From: Ralstonia sp. NFACC01
GTDB taxonomy: Bacteria > Pseudomonadota > Gammaproteobacteria > Burkholderiales > Burkholderiaceae
DNA length: 64,000 nt
Assembly (NCBI RefSeq): GCF_900115545.1
Contig: NZ_FOWV01000002.1
Span: 496,001-560,000, forward strand
Direction: 5' to 3'
In this document: piece after piece, positions 1-9,336 of the stretch
Layout of the letters: each line of letters opens with the position of its first letter
Position numbering within the stretch: position 1 is the stretch's first letter
Made by a program: the position numbers and the translations under genes
The notes under the pieces: generated by a model
Database searches by the model: none
The model's input: the letters and a program-made list of their open reading frames with translations, nothing else
What the model was told of the DNA's origin: nothing

Positions 1-94
1 CAGTTGGCTGGATTTGACCGTGCAATACCGCTTGCCGTTGACGCATGCGGATCGAGCAAAAGGGGTGGTCGCGCGAGCCATTCTTTGGTTCTAA
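1..94 (+). CDS. C-terminal fragment of a probable outer-membrane beta-barrel protein (5' end outside window)
   Basis: The reading frame entering from the left edge ends with TAA at 92-94. The last 30 residues alternate hydrophobic and polar positions (LTVQYRLPL, then VVARAILWF) and finish on phenylalanine, the usual C-terminal residue of the closing strand of outer-membrane beta-barrels. Being directly upstream of a WecB-type epimerase suggests an exopolysaccharide exporter of the NfrA/PgaA type, but only the tail is visible, so the family is inference. In E. coli, NfrA works with the glycosyltransferase NfrB and needs WecB. Confidence 0.45.
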   Translation, partial: SWLDLTVQYRLPLTHADRAKGVVARAILWF

Positions 95-340
95 GCAACC
101 CTGGATTCAAGCAGACCCCAGTCAGAGGTGTCGCAGATGAAACGTTTTTGACCGCCGAGGGAAACGGGTAACAAAGAGAAATGGCAGCGGCGTCCGAAGG
201 ATGGCGTCGCAGCGCCATGGCGAGTCAAAGCGGGACGCTTGGCACGGCCTTCGCTCATTGGCGAAGTCTGTGCCGGCGTCAGAAGCGACACGTTCGTCGT
301 CGCGCTTTGCATGCGCCGATGCGGATGACTGGGGGGAATC

Positions 341-1600
341 ATGACAGGAAAAATTTTGACCGTGTTCGGCACGCGCCCGGAGGCCATCAAGATGGCGCCG
401 CTGGTGCAGGCATTGCAGGCCGAGGCAGGTTTTGAGTCGGCGGTGTGCGTGAGTGCGCAGCACCGGCAGATGCTGGATCAGGTGCTGGAACTCTTCGGCA
501 TCGTGCCGGAGTTTGACCTCAACCTGATGCGGCCTGGGCAGACGTTATCCGACATCACGTCGAACGTGCTGGGCGGCATCGACGGCGTGCTCGATGCCTA
601 CAAGCCCGATGCCGTGCTCGTCCACGGCGACACGACGACCACGCTGGCGGCAAGCCTTGCGGCGTTCTACCGGCGCATTCCGGTCGGGCATGTGGAAGCG
701 GGTCTGCGCACCGGCAACATCTGGTCGCCATGGCCGGAAGAGTTGAACCGGCGTGTTACCGATTCTGTGACGACCTGGCATTTCGCGCCCACGGCCGAAT
801 CGCGCCAGAACCTGCTGGACGAGGGCATCGACCCGGAGCAGGTCACGCTTACCGGCAACACCGTCATCGATGCGTTGCTGGCCGTCAAGCACCGGCTGGA
901 CGACGACACCACGCTCTCAGCGCAGATGGCGGCGCGCTATCCGTTCCTGGAAGCGGGCCGGCGAATGATCCTGGTGACGGGCCATCGCCGCGAGAACTTC
1001 GGCGAGCCGTTCGAGAACTTCTGCGTGGCGCTGCGCCTGCTGGCGGCGCGTCATCCGGATGTACAGGTCGTGTATCCGGTGCACCTGAACCCGAACGTGC
1101 AGCAGCCGGTCAACGCCATCCTCTCCGGCCACGACAACGTTCATCTGATTGCGCCGCAGGACTACTTGCCGTTCGTCTACCTGATGGACCGCGCCTACCT
1201 GATCGTCACCGATTCCGGCGGCATTCAGGAAGAGGCGCCCGCGCTGGGCAAACCGGTGCTGGTGACGCGTGATACCACCGAGCGGCCAGAGGCCGTGGCA
1301 TCGGGCACCGCGCGGCTGGTCGGCACCGATACGCAACGCATCGTCGATGAAGCAGAAGCGCTGCTCAAGAACACCGCTGAATACGAGCGCATGGCGCAGG
1401 CTCACAACCCCTATGGCGACGGCCACGCCTGTCGGCGCATTGTCGATGCGCTGAAGAAAGCCTTCACCACGCAGCCACAAATGGTGACGCGCGGCCCGCA
1501 ACTCATTCGCAAACCGGCTACCGAAGCCGAAATCATCGATCTGGAAGCGGCGCGTGCCACCGCGCAAGGGTCGTCAACGCAGCACCGCCTGAACGGCTAG
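341..1600 (+). CDS. wecB: UDP-N-acetylglucosamine 2-epimerase (non-hydrolysing)
   Basis: Cytoplasmic enzyme interconverting UDP-GlcNAc and UDP-ManNAc, a sugar-nucleotide supply step for surface polysaccharides. The 419-residue product has the expected family layout: [12 protein letters not shown] at the N-terminus, the [10 protein letters not shown] segment, the [10 protein letters not shown] segment with active-site residues, and TDSGGIQEE in the C-terminal Rossmann half. It is slightly longer than the usual 370-380 residues because of a non-conserved tail of about 40 residues. ATG at 341 follows a G-rich Shine-Dalgarno (GGGGGGA). A strong GGAGG for the next gene overlaps its stop, so it is probably co-transcribed with the downstream polysaccharide genes. 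Confidence 0.93.
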   Translation: MTGKILTVFGTRPEAIKMAPLVQALQAEAGFESAVCVSAQHRQMLDQVLELFGIVPEFDLNLMRPGQTLSDITSNVLGGIDGVLDAYKPDAVLVHGDTTTTLAASLAAFYRRIPVGHVEAGLRTGNIWSPWPEELNRRVTDSVTTWHFAPTAESRQNLLDEGIDPEQVTLTGNTVIDALLAVKHRLDDDTTLSAQMAARYPFLEAGRRMILVTGHRRENFGEPFENFCVALRLLAARHPDVQVVYPVHLNPNVQQPVNAILSGHDNVHLIAPQDYLPFVYLMDRAYLIVTDSGGIQEEAPALGKPVLVTRDTTERPEAVASGTARLVGTDTQRIVDEAEALLKNTAEYERMAQAHNPYGDGHACRRIVDALKKAFTTQPQMVTRGPQLIRKPATEAEIIDLEAARATAQGSSTQHRLNG

Positions 1601-1608
1601 GAGGCTTG

Positions 1609-2061
1609 ATGAAAGCGAAGCAAATCGGAGGCGGCGTGTTGGTTGCCTCCGCACTTGTTGCCGGGTGGCTGATCGTGGCGCCGCCGTGGGCTGGCGATGG
1701 ACGCGTACCTGCCATCGTGACCGGCGCGATGGACCAGGGTAGCCCCGGCGCCGACACCGACAAAAAAGCCCCAACGCCCGCATCTTCCAGGGCGACGGCC
1801 ACGGCTGCGCAACCCGTGCAGCCCACCGTTGTGGCAGCAGTAACACCCAGGCCCGTGACTGGAGGCGCGCGCGCTTACGGCTACGGCGTCATGGATGAGA
1901 ACGGACAGGTCATTCCACCGCCACGCACGGTGGTCATGACTGAAGTCCGCCCCGGCACGCCGGAAAACGAGACGACAGGTACAGACCGTGGCCACGATCG
2001 TGGCCCCAACTTCAACCTCGGGCTCTACCGCCAAGCGGACGGCTCGTTCTATCGCCCATGA
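1609..2061 (+). CDS. Hypothetical membrane-anchored small protein in polysaccharide locus
   Basis: A 150-residue protein not matched to any family by me. Residues about 7-27 form one hydrophobic segment (signal anchor or signal peptide). An Ala/Pro/Thr-rich linker follows, then a short C-terminal part rich in Gly and Tyr (ARAYGYGV; NFNLGLYRQADGSFYRP). ATG at 1609 is preferred over an in-frame TTG at 1606 because GGAGG (1600-1604) sits 4 nt before it. It starts 8 nt after wecB and its stop overlaps the upstream in-frame starts of the next gene, so it belongs to the same operon. It probably acts in the periplasm or inner membrane. Confidence 0.7.
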   Translation: MKAKQIGGGVLVASALVAGWLIVAPPWAGDGRVPAIVTGAMDQGSPGADTDKKAPTPASSRATATAAQPVQPTVVAAVTPRPVTGGARAYGYGVMDENGQVIPPPRTVVMTEVRPGTPENETTGTDRGHDRGPNFNLGLYRQADGSFYRP

Positions 2062-2084
2062 TTGCCATGAGTCGGAGAGTCATC

Positions 2085-3797
2085 ATGAAGACATTGCTAC
2101 GTAAGTTCCTGTGCGCGCTCGTCTTTGCGGGCGGGCTGCTCGGCATTTCGCTGACAGCGCCGGCACAGGCCGCCACCTGCACGATCGGGCTCGGGCCCAT
2201 CTGCGTGACAGTGGGCGGAACAACAACGAGCACGCCAGCCCCGATGCTCGTGCTGTACGACGCCCCGCCAAACGACCAGTACACCAACCTGGGCAAGTCG
2301 TACGCGATCATGCTGTACAACCTGCTCGCGCACTTCAACACCACCATCACGCTGCTGCCCGTGCAGAACTACACGGCCGGCATGACCGAGCAATACACCG
2401 CCATCTTCTACATGGGGAGCTACTACAACAACCCCATACCGGCGGCGTTTCTGTCGGATGTGACCACCACACAGAAGACCGTCGTCTGGTTCAAGTACAA
2501 CCTTTGGGAACTTGCCTGGAACACGGCGTATCCATTCACCTCGCGCTACGGCATCAATTTTGTCGGTCTGCGCGGCATGAACGCCGCGCCCTCGGCGAGC
2601 GCGCCAAACCCCGGGTTCTTCGATACGGTGTCGTACAAGAGCCAGAGCATGACCAAGTACTACGCCTTCAATGCCACGACTGGCGCCATCAGCGCTGATC
2701 CGGACATTGGCGTGACCTCTGTGGCCGATGCCACCAAGGCCAGCAGCGTGGTGACGATCACCAACTCGGTGACGCAGGAAACGGCGCCATACATCATGCG
2801 GTCGGGCAATTTCTGGTACGTGGCCGACATGCCGTTCTCTTACATCGGGCCACGCGATCGCTATCTGGTGATGTGCGACATGTTGCATGACATTCTGGGC
2901 ACCAATGCACCCACGTTGCACCGTGCGCTCGTGCGTCTGGAAGATATCAACGCCACCAACACTGTGACGTCCATCAATACCCTCACGGATTATCTGTACA
3001 GCAAAAAGATTCCGTTCTCGCTTGCCACCATCCCGCTGTACAAAGACCCGAACGGCGTCTACAACGGCGGCGTGTCGCAGACCATCCACCTGGTTAATGC
3101 GACGGGGCTCAAGTCGGCACTGAACCATGCGTTGCCACGGGGCGGGAAGATCCTGATGCACGGTTACACGCACCAGTACAGCAACATCCCGAACCTCATC
3201 AACGCCGTCAGCGCGAACGACTTCGAATTTTGGCTCGCCACGCAGAACAGGCCCGTGAACGAGGACTCAACGCAATGGGCGGCAGGGCGATTGTCTTCGG
3301 GGCTGCTGGAGTTCCAGCTCAATGGCTACGCGCCGTTCGCCTGGGAGGCGCCGCACTATCAATCGTCTCCGCTGTCGATCAAGGCCGTGCCGCAGTACTT
3401 CAAGAACACCTACCAGCGCGTGGTGTATTACACATCGGATAACCCGCAGACCTTGAACTCGACCACCGCCGGACATGATTTTTCGGTCGGCCAGTTCTTC
3501 CCCTACATCATTCAGAAGGACTACTACAACCAGCGCATCATTCCTGAAAACCTGGGCAACGTGGAATACAACATCTGCAATATCGATCCGTCGTCATGCC
3601 TGACGTACACCGCACAGGACATCTTGACCAATGCGACGTATGCACAGGTGGTACGTGACGGGTTTGCCTCGTTCTTCTTCCATCCGTTCTGGCTGGAGCC
3701 GGAACTTGGCACGCCCGGCTATACCGACTTCCAGACCATCATCACCGGTATCACCGGCATGGGGTACACCTGGGCGGACGCCAGCACGGTGAAGTGA
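2085..3797 (+). CDS. Secreted DUF2334 (polysaccharide-deacetylase-like) protein
   Basis: A 570-residue exported protein with a clear Sec signal peptide (MKTLLRKFLCALVFAGG through APAQAA). The body matches the DUF2334 layout: a glutamine-amidotransferase-like N-terminal part (YDAPPNDQYTNLGK, then IFYMGSYYNNPIP), followed by a deacetylase-type barrel with VRLEDINATN as metal-ligand region and HGYTHQY as the His motif. Such proteins are presumed to act on N-acetylated glycans in the periplasm. ATG at 2085 is preferred over in-frame ATGs at 2058 and 2067, since CGGAGAG lies 7 nt upstream and the signal peptide then starts correctly. Its stop overlaps the start region of the next gene. Confidence 0.8.
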   Translation: MKTLLRKFLCALVFAGGLLGISLTAPAQAATCTIGLGPICVTVGGTTTSTPAPMLVLYDAPPNDQYTNLGKSYAIMLYNLLAHFNTTITLLPVQNYTAGMTEQYTAIFYMGSYYNNPIPAAFLSDVTTTQKTVVWFKYNLWELAWNTAYPFTSRYGINFVGLRGMNAAPSASAPNPGFFDTVSYKSQSMTKYYAFNATTGAISADPDIGVTSVADATKASSVVTITNSVTQETAPYIMRSGNFWYVADMPFSYIGPRDRYLVMCDMLHDILGTNAPTLHRALVRLEDINATNTVTSINTLTDYLYSKKIPFSLATIPLYKDPNGVYNGGVSQTIHLVNATGLKSALNHALPRGGKILMHGYTHQYSNIPNLINAVSANDFEFWLATQNRPVNEDSTQWAAGRLSSGLLEFQLNGYAPFAWEAPHYQSSPLSIKAVPQYFKNTYQRVVYYTSDNPQTLNSTTAGHDFSVGQFFPYIIQKDYYNQRIIPENLGNVEYNICNIDPSSCLTYTAQDILTNATYAQVVRDGFASFFFHPFWLEPELGTPGYTDFQTIITGITGMGYTWADASTVK

Positions 3798-3799
3798 CG

Positions 3800-4687
3800 A
3801 TGTACCGGATGCGCTCGTTACTGGCAGCAGCCATGTTGGCATTGAGCGCATCCGCCGAAGCCGCAGGGCCGGTAGGCGCCATGCCTGCCGGCCCTGCGCC
3901 GTTGTATGGCGTGACGGTCGATGCGGTGGACAACATACCAGCCGTGGTGGATGCGCTGTCGCACCTCTCGCGCACGCCCACGGTGCGCGTCGTCTTTGAT
4001 GAAGGCATGGACGCGCCGCATTACGTTGGGGCGGTGGCCGCCATCCGGGACGTCGCGTATGTGATGGGCGAACTGGTGGATTCTTCCACGCTCCGGCAAT
4101 ACACCGCACAGCAACTGCGTACGCGTGCCGCTGCTTACCTGCACGCCCTTGGCACCAACGTCGATGTCTGGGAAATCGGTAACGAGATCAACGGCGAATG
4201 GACCGGCCCCACGCGTGACGTGATCGACAAGACCATGGCCGCCTATGAAGTCATCAAAGCCGGCGGCGGCCGTACAGCGCTCACGCTGTACTACAACGAG
4301 GGCTGCGCCGAGCAGCCGTCACGTGCGATGTTCGAGTGGGTGCAACGTAATGTGCCGCTGCGCCTGCGCGATGGGCTTGATTACGTCTTCATCAGTTTCT
4401 ATGAAGACGACTGCAAGATCCCTCCGCCCGATTGGAACGCGGTGTTCACCAGGCTAGGCGGACTGTTTTCGCATGCCGCGCTGGGTTTTGGAGAAGTCGG
4501 GACGCGACATGCTGCACGCAAGCCGGCGCTCGTCGCGCATTACTACGGGCTCGCGGTCACACATCCTCGCTTTGTCGGCGGCTACTTCTGGTGGTACTTC
4601 CGGCAAGACATGGTGCCGCGCTCAAGGCCGCTATGGCGCAGCCTCGATGCGGCGTTCCTCAGCATGCCCGTGGCGGTCAGCCGCTAG
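3800..4687 (+). CDS. Secreted clan GH-A glycosidase-like protein
   Basis: A 295-residue protein with an N-terminal signal peptide ending near SASAEAAG. It looks like a (beta/alpha)8 glycoside hydrolase of clan GH-A: WEIGNEINGEW carries the Asn-Glu pair expected for the acid/base (Glu about 129), and GFGEVGTRHA supplies a second Glu (about 232) where the nucleophile is expected. The GH family is not assigned. It overlaps the DUF2334 gene (GTG at 3794 is an alternative start; ATG at 3800 chosen), consistent with a glycan-trimming pair. Its 3' end overlaps the convergent mscS-like gene by 11 nt. Confidence 0.68.
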   Translation: MYRMRSLLAAAMLALSASAEAAGPVGAMPAGPAPLYGVTVDAVDNIPAVVDALSHLSRTPTVRVVFDEGMDAPHYVGAVAAIRDVAYVMGELVDSSTLRQYTAQQLRTRAAAYLHALGTNVDVWEIGNEINGEWTGPTRDVIDKTMAAYEVIKAGGGRTALTLYYNEGCAEQPSRAMFEWVQRNVPLRLRDGLDYVFISFYEDDCKIPPPDWNAVFTRLGGLFSHAALGFGEVGTRHAARKPALVAHYYGLAVTHPRFVGGYFWWYFRQDMVPRSRPLWRSLDAAFLSMPVAVSR

Positions 4688-5810
4688 CCCGCGCGCTGAC
4701 GCGTTGGGTGTTTGCGGTTGATTTGCGGTCTGCCAGGTCTTCGGGTTCAACCGGCTCGCCGTCACGACGCACCAGCTGGATCGTGCGCGTGGGCAGCGCG
4801 AACGAGGTGCCGAGATTTTCCAGACCTTCCAGGATCGTCAGGTTGATGCGCTGCTGGATGTCCATGTACAGGTTGAAGTCCGGATCGGTCACGAAATACA
4901 CGACCTCGAAGTTCAGTGCGTTCTCGCCAAACTCCTTGAAGTGCGCGCGATCAAACCGCGTGTTGCCGGCGGCTTCCACCGCACGGCGCACGATGTCCGG
5001 AATCTTCTGCAGTTGCGCGGCACGCGCATCGTAGGTCACCCCAAAGGTGAAGACGATGCGTCGTTCCGACATCCGTTTGTAATTGTGAATCGTGCTCTTG
5101 AGCAGCGCCGTGTTGGAAGCGACGATCTCTTCGCCCGACAGGCTGCGGATGCGCGTGGTCTTGAGGCCCACGTGCTGCACCGTGCCGGCAATCGATTCGA
5201 AGACGATGAAGTCTCCGATCTCGAAGGGCTTATCCAGCCCGATGGCGAGTGAGGCAAACAGGTCACTCAGGATGCTTTGCACCGCCAGCGCCACCGCCAC
5301 GCCGCCCACACCCAGGCTGGCAACGAAGGCCGTGATGTTGACGCCCACGTTGGCCAGAATGGCCAGCAGCAGCATCGACCACAGTGCGAAGCGCAGCACC
5401 CATGCGGTCATCGACGTGATCACGGGGTTGCGCGTCGCGTGGGTTTGCGTCGACAGCCGATCACGCGCCCACAGTTTCACGCCGCGATTGAGCCACAAGG
5501 CAATCTGGAACCCGATGATGACAAACCAGATGTGGTCGAGCTTGTTGGCAATGCGCGTGGGCAGATCGATGAAATACGACCCGGCAAGCAATGCGGCCAG
5601 CGCGATGAACACCGGATGCGTATCGCGCAGCACTGCGGTGACGAGAATGTCGAAGCGGTAGCCGGTCCGGCGCGCGCGCGCGTCAAACCGGTTACAGATG
5701 AGGTGCAATACGCTGGACAGCACCGCATATGCAGCGATTACAGTCAATGCGGCGGCGGCCCAATCGCGGGCCGGCACGCGCAGGAAGGTGTGGGCGTTGA
5801 GCCACTCCAT
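4677..5810 (-). CDS. MscS-family mechanosensitive ion channel
   Basis: A 377-residue inner-membrane channel protein. Several hydrophobic helices precede the pore-lining segment and beta domain, recognisable by SLGVGGVAVALAVQSIL, then DLFASLAIGLDKPFEIGDFI and GLKTTRIRSLSGEEIV. The family releases solutes on hypo-osmotic shock. Start at 5810 (MEW) is chosen because GGAG at 5817-5820 sits 6 nt upstream; an ATG at 5816 would leave no spacing. It lies 53 nt downstream of the GGDEF gene on the same strand, and its stop overlaps the end of the convergent glycosidase-like gene. Confidence 0.9.
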   Translation of the reverse strand: MEWLNAHTFLRVPARDWAAAALTVIAAYAVLSSVLHLICNRFDARARRTGYRFDILVTAVLRDTHPVFIALAALLAGSYFIDLPTRIANKLDHIWFVIIGFQIALWLNRGVKLWARDRLSTQTHATRNPVITSMTAWVLRFALWSMLLLAILANVGVNITAFVASLGVGGVAVALAVQSILSDLFASLAIGLDKPFEIGDFIVFESIAGTVQHVGLKTTRIRSLSGEEIVASNTALLKSTIHNYKRMSERRIVFTFGVTYDARAAQLQKIPDIVRRAVEAAGNTRFDRAHFKEFGENALNFEVVYFVTDPDFNLYMDIQQRINLTILEGLENLGTSFALPTRTIQLVRRDGEPVEPEDLADRKSTANTQRVSARASG

Positions 5811-5863
5811 GGGCATCTCCGTGCAGAAATCACGGATGCTGCGCCGCACATAACGTGCCTGCC

Positions 5864-6964
5864 TTACTGCCGCAGCGTTGCCCTCGGCTCGGCGTCGTTC
5901 GGTACGCACACGCGGTTGCGGCCCTGACGCTTGGCTTCCATCAGGCCGAGATCGGCATCTGCCAGCAGGTGGGCCAAGTCCTGTCCGGGGCGTAGCGGAG
6001 CGGCGCCTACGCTCACTGTCAGCGGCCCCGCGGGCGTTTGCGTGCCGGCCACCGCCGTCTTGAGCCGTTCGACCACGGCCAGCGCGCCGGTCAGGCCGCA
6101 AGCCGGCAGCAGTACGGCGAATTCGTCACCGCCCAGACGGCCGAACAGGTCGGCGGGGCGCAGCACGCCCGCCAGCGCATCGGACAGCGCGATAAGTGCC
6201 TCGTCGCCTGCGGCGTGTCCCCACGTGTCGTTGATGGATTTGAAGTGATCGACGTCGAGGTACAGCGCGCACAGCGGCTCGGCATGATGCTGCGCACGCT
6301 CTACCGCAAAGGTGCCCAGCTCGAAGAAGCGCTGCCGCGCGAGCATGCCGGTCAGGTGGTCAGTGTTGGCGCGATCGGCCAGGCTGCGTTCGGCCGCAAA
6401 GTGCCGGGCCATGGCGCGCAGCAGGTAGTGATGAATGACCGCGGCCGCAGCAATGCAGATCGGCAGATAAAGCACCAGCCCCAGCCAGCCGTGGTGGATT
6501 GCCGTGGCAGGTTCCGGGGCGATGAGCAACGCGACGATGGGGCCGGCCATGCACAGCGCCATGGCGATGCAGAAATCGCGCCGCGTGAGCCACGCGGGGC
6601 TGGTGGCAAGCGGCATCAGATAGAACGCTGGCAGCACCCATTGGAGCCCAGCCTGATGGCCGAACGCGATGATGGCCGCCTCCTCTGCCAACAGGTGCGT
6701 GAGCGCCAGCAGCCCCCACATGCCGGTGTGCCGATACCGCTGTGCGACCACCACGATCGCCAACAGCAGCAGGAGCAGCGCGAGCAGAGGCTCCAGCCGA
6801 TGCAGCAGCCCGACCGACCAGCCCAGCACGATCGCGAAGGCGTAGCCGAGCACACCGCATTTGCTCAGCGCGAGGATCATCGGCACGAAATGGCGCGCCT
6901 GATAGTCACGCGAGGGCGTGCGAGCGTCGGGCAGGTCGGAGGCGGTAGGCAGGTTCGCGCTCAA
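5864..6964 (-). CDS. Membrane-bound diguanylate cyclase (GGDEF)
   Basis: A 366-residue protein with about six predicted membrane helices (residues about 27-190) followed by a complete GGDEF domain (DRANTDHLTGMLARQRFFE onward). The active-site loop reads RLGGDEFAVLLP, and RPAD lies five residues upstream of GGDEF, the canonical RxxD inhibitory I-site, so the enzyme should make c-di-GMP and be product-inhibited. The N-terminal sensor is not a named domain I recognise. Lying next to a polysaccharide locus, it may set c-di-GMP for that secretion system; this is inference. Confidence 0.9.
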   Translation of the reverse strand: MSANLPTASDLPDARTPSRDYQARHFVPMILALSKCGVLGYAFAIVLGWSVGLLHRLEPLLALLLLLLAIVVVAQRYRHTGMWGLLALTHLLAEEAAIIAFGHQAGLQWVLPAFYLMPLATSPAWLTRRDFCIAMALCMAGPIVALLIAPEPATAIHHGWLGLVLYLPICIAAAAVIHHYLLRAMARHFAAERSLADRANTDHLTGMLARQRFFELGTFAVERAQHHAEPLCALYLDVDHFKSINDTWGHAAGDEALIALSDALAGVLRPADLFGRLGGDEFAVLLPACGLTGALAVVERLKTAVAGTQTPAGPLTVSVGAAPLRPGQDLAHLLADADLGLMEAKRQGRNRVCVPNDAEPRATLRQ

Positions 6965-7105
6965 GGCAGGGCAAGAGAGACCCTCTGGCGCGACGGGATG
7001 ATGCGGGCGCGGGCGGGGCCGGATTGCGCAACAAAGCGCGCATTCTAATGGCGACAGGCAACCCCGTGCGCGGATTTTTAGTGGGGGAATCCCGCAACGG
7101 GCGTC

Positions 7106-8425
7106 TCAGCCTGCCAGCAGCTGCCACACCAGCCACACATTGGCGATGCTGATGACGATGAATAATCCCCACGCGAGCCACGACGTTAAACGGCTGTTAA
7201 CAAATACCCCCATCAGCGTGCGATCGCTCGTCATGCGGATCAGGGGAAACATCGCAAACGGCAATTGCAGGCCGAGCACCACCTGGCTGATGACAAGCAG
7301 TTTGCCGATGGCGTGGTCGCCCAGCATCGCCACGCCGATGAACGCAGGGATCAGCGCCAGCGCGCGCGTGATCAACCGCCGCTGCCAGCACGGGATGCGC
7401 AAGTCGAGGAATCCTTCCATCAGGATCTGCCCGGCGATGGTGCCGGTAAAGGTGGAGCTTTGCCCGGCCGCCAGCAACGCGATGCCAAACAGCAGCCCCG
7501 CCAACGCCGTTCCGACGATGGGCTCCAGCAGGTGGTAGGCGTCCTCGATGTCGGCCACGTTTTGATGGCCGTGCGCGTTGAATGCGGCGGCGGCCAGGAT
7601 CAGGATCGCGCCGTTCACGAGCAGCGCCAGCCCCAGCGACACGATGGTGTCTAGCCGCGACAGGCCGATGGCCTCACGCTTGGCCGCCTCGGTGTTGGCC
7701 GTCATGCGCGTCTGCACGATGGACGAATGCAGATACAGGTTGTGCGGCATCACCGTTGCACCCAGGATGCCGATGGCCAGATACAGCGGCTCGCGCTGGC
7801 TCACGGCCTGCCACGAGGGCATCAATCCGGCTGCCACCGAAGGCCAGTGCGGCTTGATGAGCACGAGTTCAACGAAGTAGCACAGCCCAATCGTGAGAAT
7901 GAGCCCCAGCACGATAGCTTCCAGCTGGCGGAAGTTTTTGCCCTTCAGGCCCAGCACGATCAGCGTGTCCAGCGCGGTAAGCGCCACGCCCCACAGGATC
8001 GGCACGCCCAGCAGCAGGTGGAAGGCCAGCGCGCAGCCCAGCACCTCAGCCAAGTCGCACGCAATGATGGACAGCTCTGCCAGCAGCCATTGCACACGCA
8101 ATGCGCCGGGCTGATAGCGGTTGCGAGAGGCGCGCGCGAGATCCATGCCGGTGACAATGCCCAGCCGCGCCGAGAGGCACTGCAGCGCCATGGCCGCCAG
8201 GCTGGAAAGCACGACCACGAACAGCAACGCATAGCCGTAACGCGAACCAGCTTCAATGTCGGTCGCCCAGTTGCCCGGGTCCATATAGCCGACCGATACC
8301 AGCAGCCCCGGCCCCGCAAAGCGCAGCAGCTTCTTCCACAGCGGCAAGCCTGGCGGCACGGCAACGGTGCCGCGCACCTCGGATGGACAGAACGGGGCGG
8401 TGGCGGTGGTGGGGAGGCGGAACAT
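7106..8425 (-). CDS. mntH: NRAMP-family divalent metal (Mn2+) transporter
   Basis: A 439-residue protein of typical MntH length with about 11 membrane helices. Helix 1 carries DPGNWATD and helix 6 carries GATVMPHNLYLHS, the two metal-binding unwound segments of proton-coupled NRAMP importers. It is divergent from the response regulator gene at 8659, sharing an intergenic region of 233 nt. The stretch just upstream of its start is AT-rich, as expected for a promoter or metal-responsive operator, but I could not define a specific Fur/Mur/MntR box. A second NRAMP gene lies at 57901-59196. Confidence 0.93.
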   Translation of the reverse strand: MFRLPTTATAPFCPSEVRGTVAVPPGLPLWKKLLRFAGPGLLVSVGYMDPGNWATDIEAGSRYGYALLFVVVLSSLAAMALQCLSARLGIVTGMDLARASRNRYQPGALRVQWLLAELSIIACDLAEVLGCALAFHLLLGVPILWGVALTALDTLIVLGLKGKNFRQLEAIVLGLILTIGLCYFVELVLIKPHWPSVAAGLMPSWQAVSQREPLYLAIGILGATVMPHNLYLHSSIVQTRMTANTEAAKREAIGLSRLDTIVSLGLALLVNGAILILAAAAFNAHGHQNVADIEDAYHLLEPIVGTALAGLLFGIALLAAGQSSTFTGTIAGQILMEGFLDLRIPCWQRRLITRALALIPAFIGVAMLGDHAIGKLLVISQVVLGLQLPFAMFPLIRMTSDRTLMGVFVNSRLTSWLAWGLFIVISIANVWLVWQLLAG

Positions 8426-8658
8426 GCGCGTGTTGCTAAGAAAAATGCAATCAGAATTTCAGAATGATAGCTAAACGCCACGCCGCACGTCTGAAGCCGC
8501 GCCCGGTATGTGTTGGCGGGGCGACTTTCTCGGCACATTTGTCCACACACTTAAGGCAAAGCTCAGTCCGTTGCGGTAGATTTCGAGCTTCGCCGGCGCC
8601 TGTTTTCCACGCGCCGGTTGTCCGTTTACCGTCATTACCGCCGCCGAGATTCCCGCGC

Positions 8659-9336
8659 ATGAACGCCATCCTCCTTATCGAAGACGATTTGCCCTTGGGC
8701 ACGGCGCTGGCCCGCGCGCTGCGTCAGGCCGGCTACAACGCGACCTGGGTGCGCCGCCTGGTCGACGCGCAGAAATGGATCACCACCAACACCTTCGAAG
8801 CCATCGTGCTCGATCTTGGGCTGCCCGATGGTGAGGGCCATACCTTCCTGGAAGAACTGCGCGCCGCGCACAGCGACGTGCCCGTCATCATCGCCAGCGC
8901 GCGCGATGCGCTGTCTGAGCGCCTCAAGGGGCTGGATTCCGGCGCGGATGACTTTCTCGTCAAGCCGTTTCCCGTGGATGAACTCATCGCCCGCCTGCGC
9001 GCCGTGCTGCGCCGGCATGCGGGGCAGAGCACCAACCAGTGGAACGTCGGCAATTTGGTGGTCGAGCCCTCGCAGAAGCGTGTGACGCAAGAGGGGCAGA
9101 TCATCGAACTGACCCCGCGTGAATACCAACTGCTGCTTGAACTTGTGCGCCGCGCGCACCGTTGGGTGCCGCGCGAAACGCTCATGGACGCGCTCTACCG
9201 TGAGGGCGACAGTGTGAGCGCCAATGCGCTGGAAGTTGTCATCCATCACCTGCGCCGCAAGCTCGGTAACGAAACCATCCAGACCATTCGCGGTGTCGGC
9301 TACATGATCGGCGGCAACCGCGGGGCCGCCCAATGA
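8659..9336 (+). CDS. OmpR/PhoB-family response regulator
   Basis: A 225-residue two-component regulator: receiver domain (residues 1-115; acidic pair ED near residue 9, phospho-acceptor Asp about 52 in VLDLGLPDG, Lys in DDFLVKPF) and winged-helix DNA-binding domain (LTPREYQLLLEL through HHLRRKLG and IRGVGYMI). It resembles the QseB/TctD group. The frame is open upstream to 8464, but family length and the sequence MNAILLIEDD support ATG at 8659. The stop overlaps the kinase start by 4 nt (ATGA). Confidence 0.93.
   Translation: MNAILLIEDDLPLGTALARALRQAGYNATWVRRLVDAQKWITTNTFEAIVLDLGLPDGEGHTFLEELRAAHSDVPVIIASARDALSERLKGLDSGADDFLVKPFPVDELIARLRAVLRRHAGQSTNQWNVGNLVVEPSQKRVTQEGQIIELTPREYQLLLELVRRAHRWVPRETLMDALYREGDSVSANALEVVIHHLRRKLGNETIQTIRGVGYMIGGNRGAAQ

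Noticed and set aside
95-340. Small genes or RNA between the beta-barrel tail and wecB
   Set aside because: Open frames there are Arg-rich shadows without ribosome-binding sites; some short inverted repeats exist but none is followed by a U-tract.
8427-8658. Fur/Mur/MntR box between mntH and the response regulator
   Set aside because: The region is AT-rich near mntH but no sequence close enough to a known consensus could be defined by eye.
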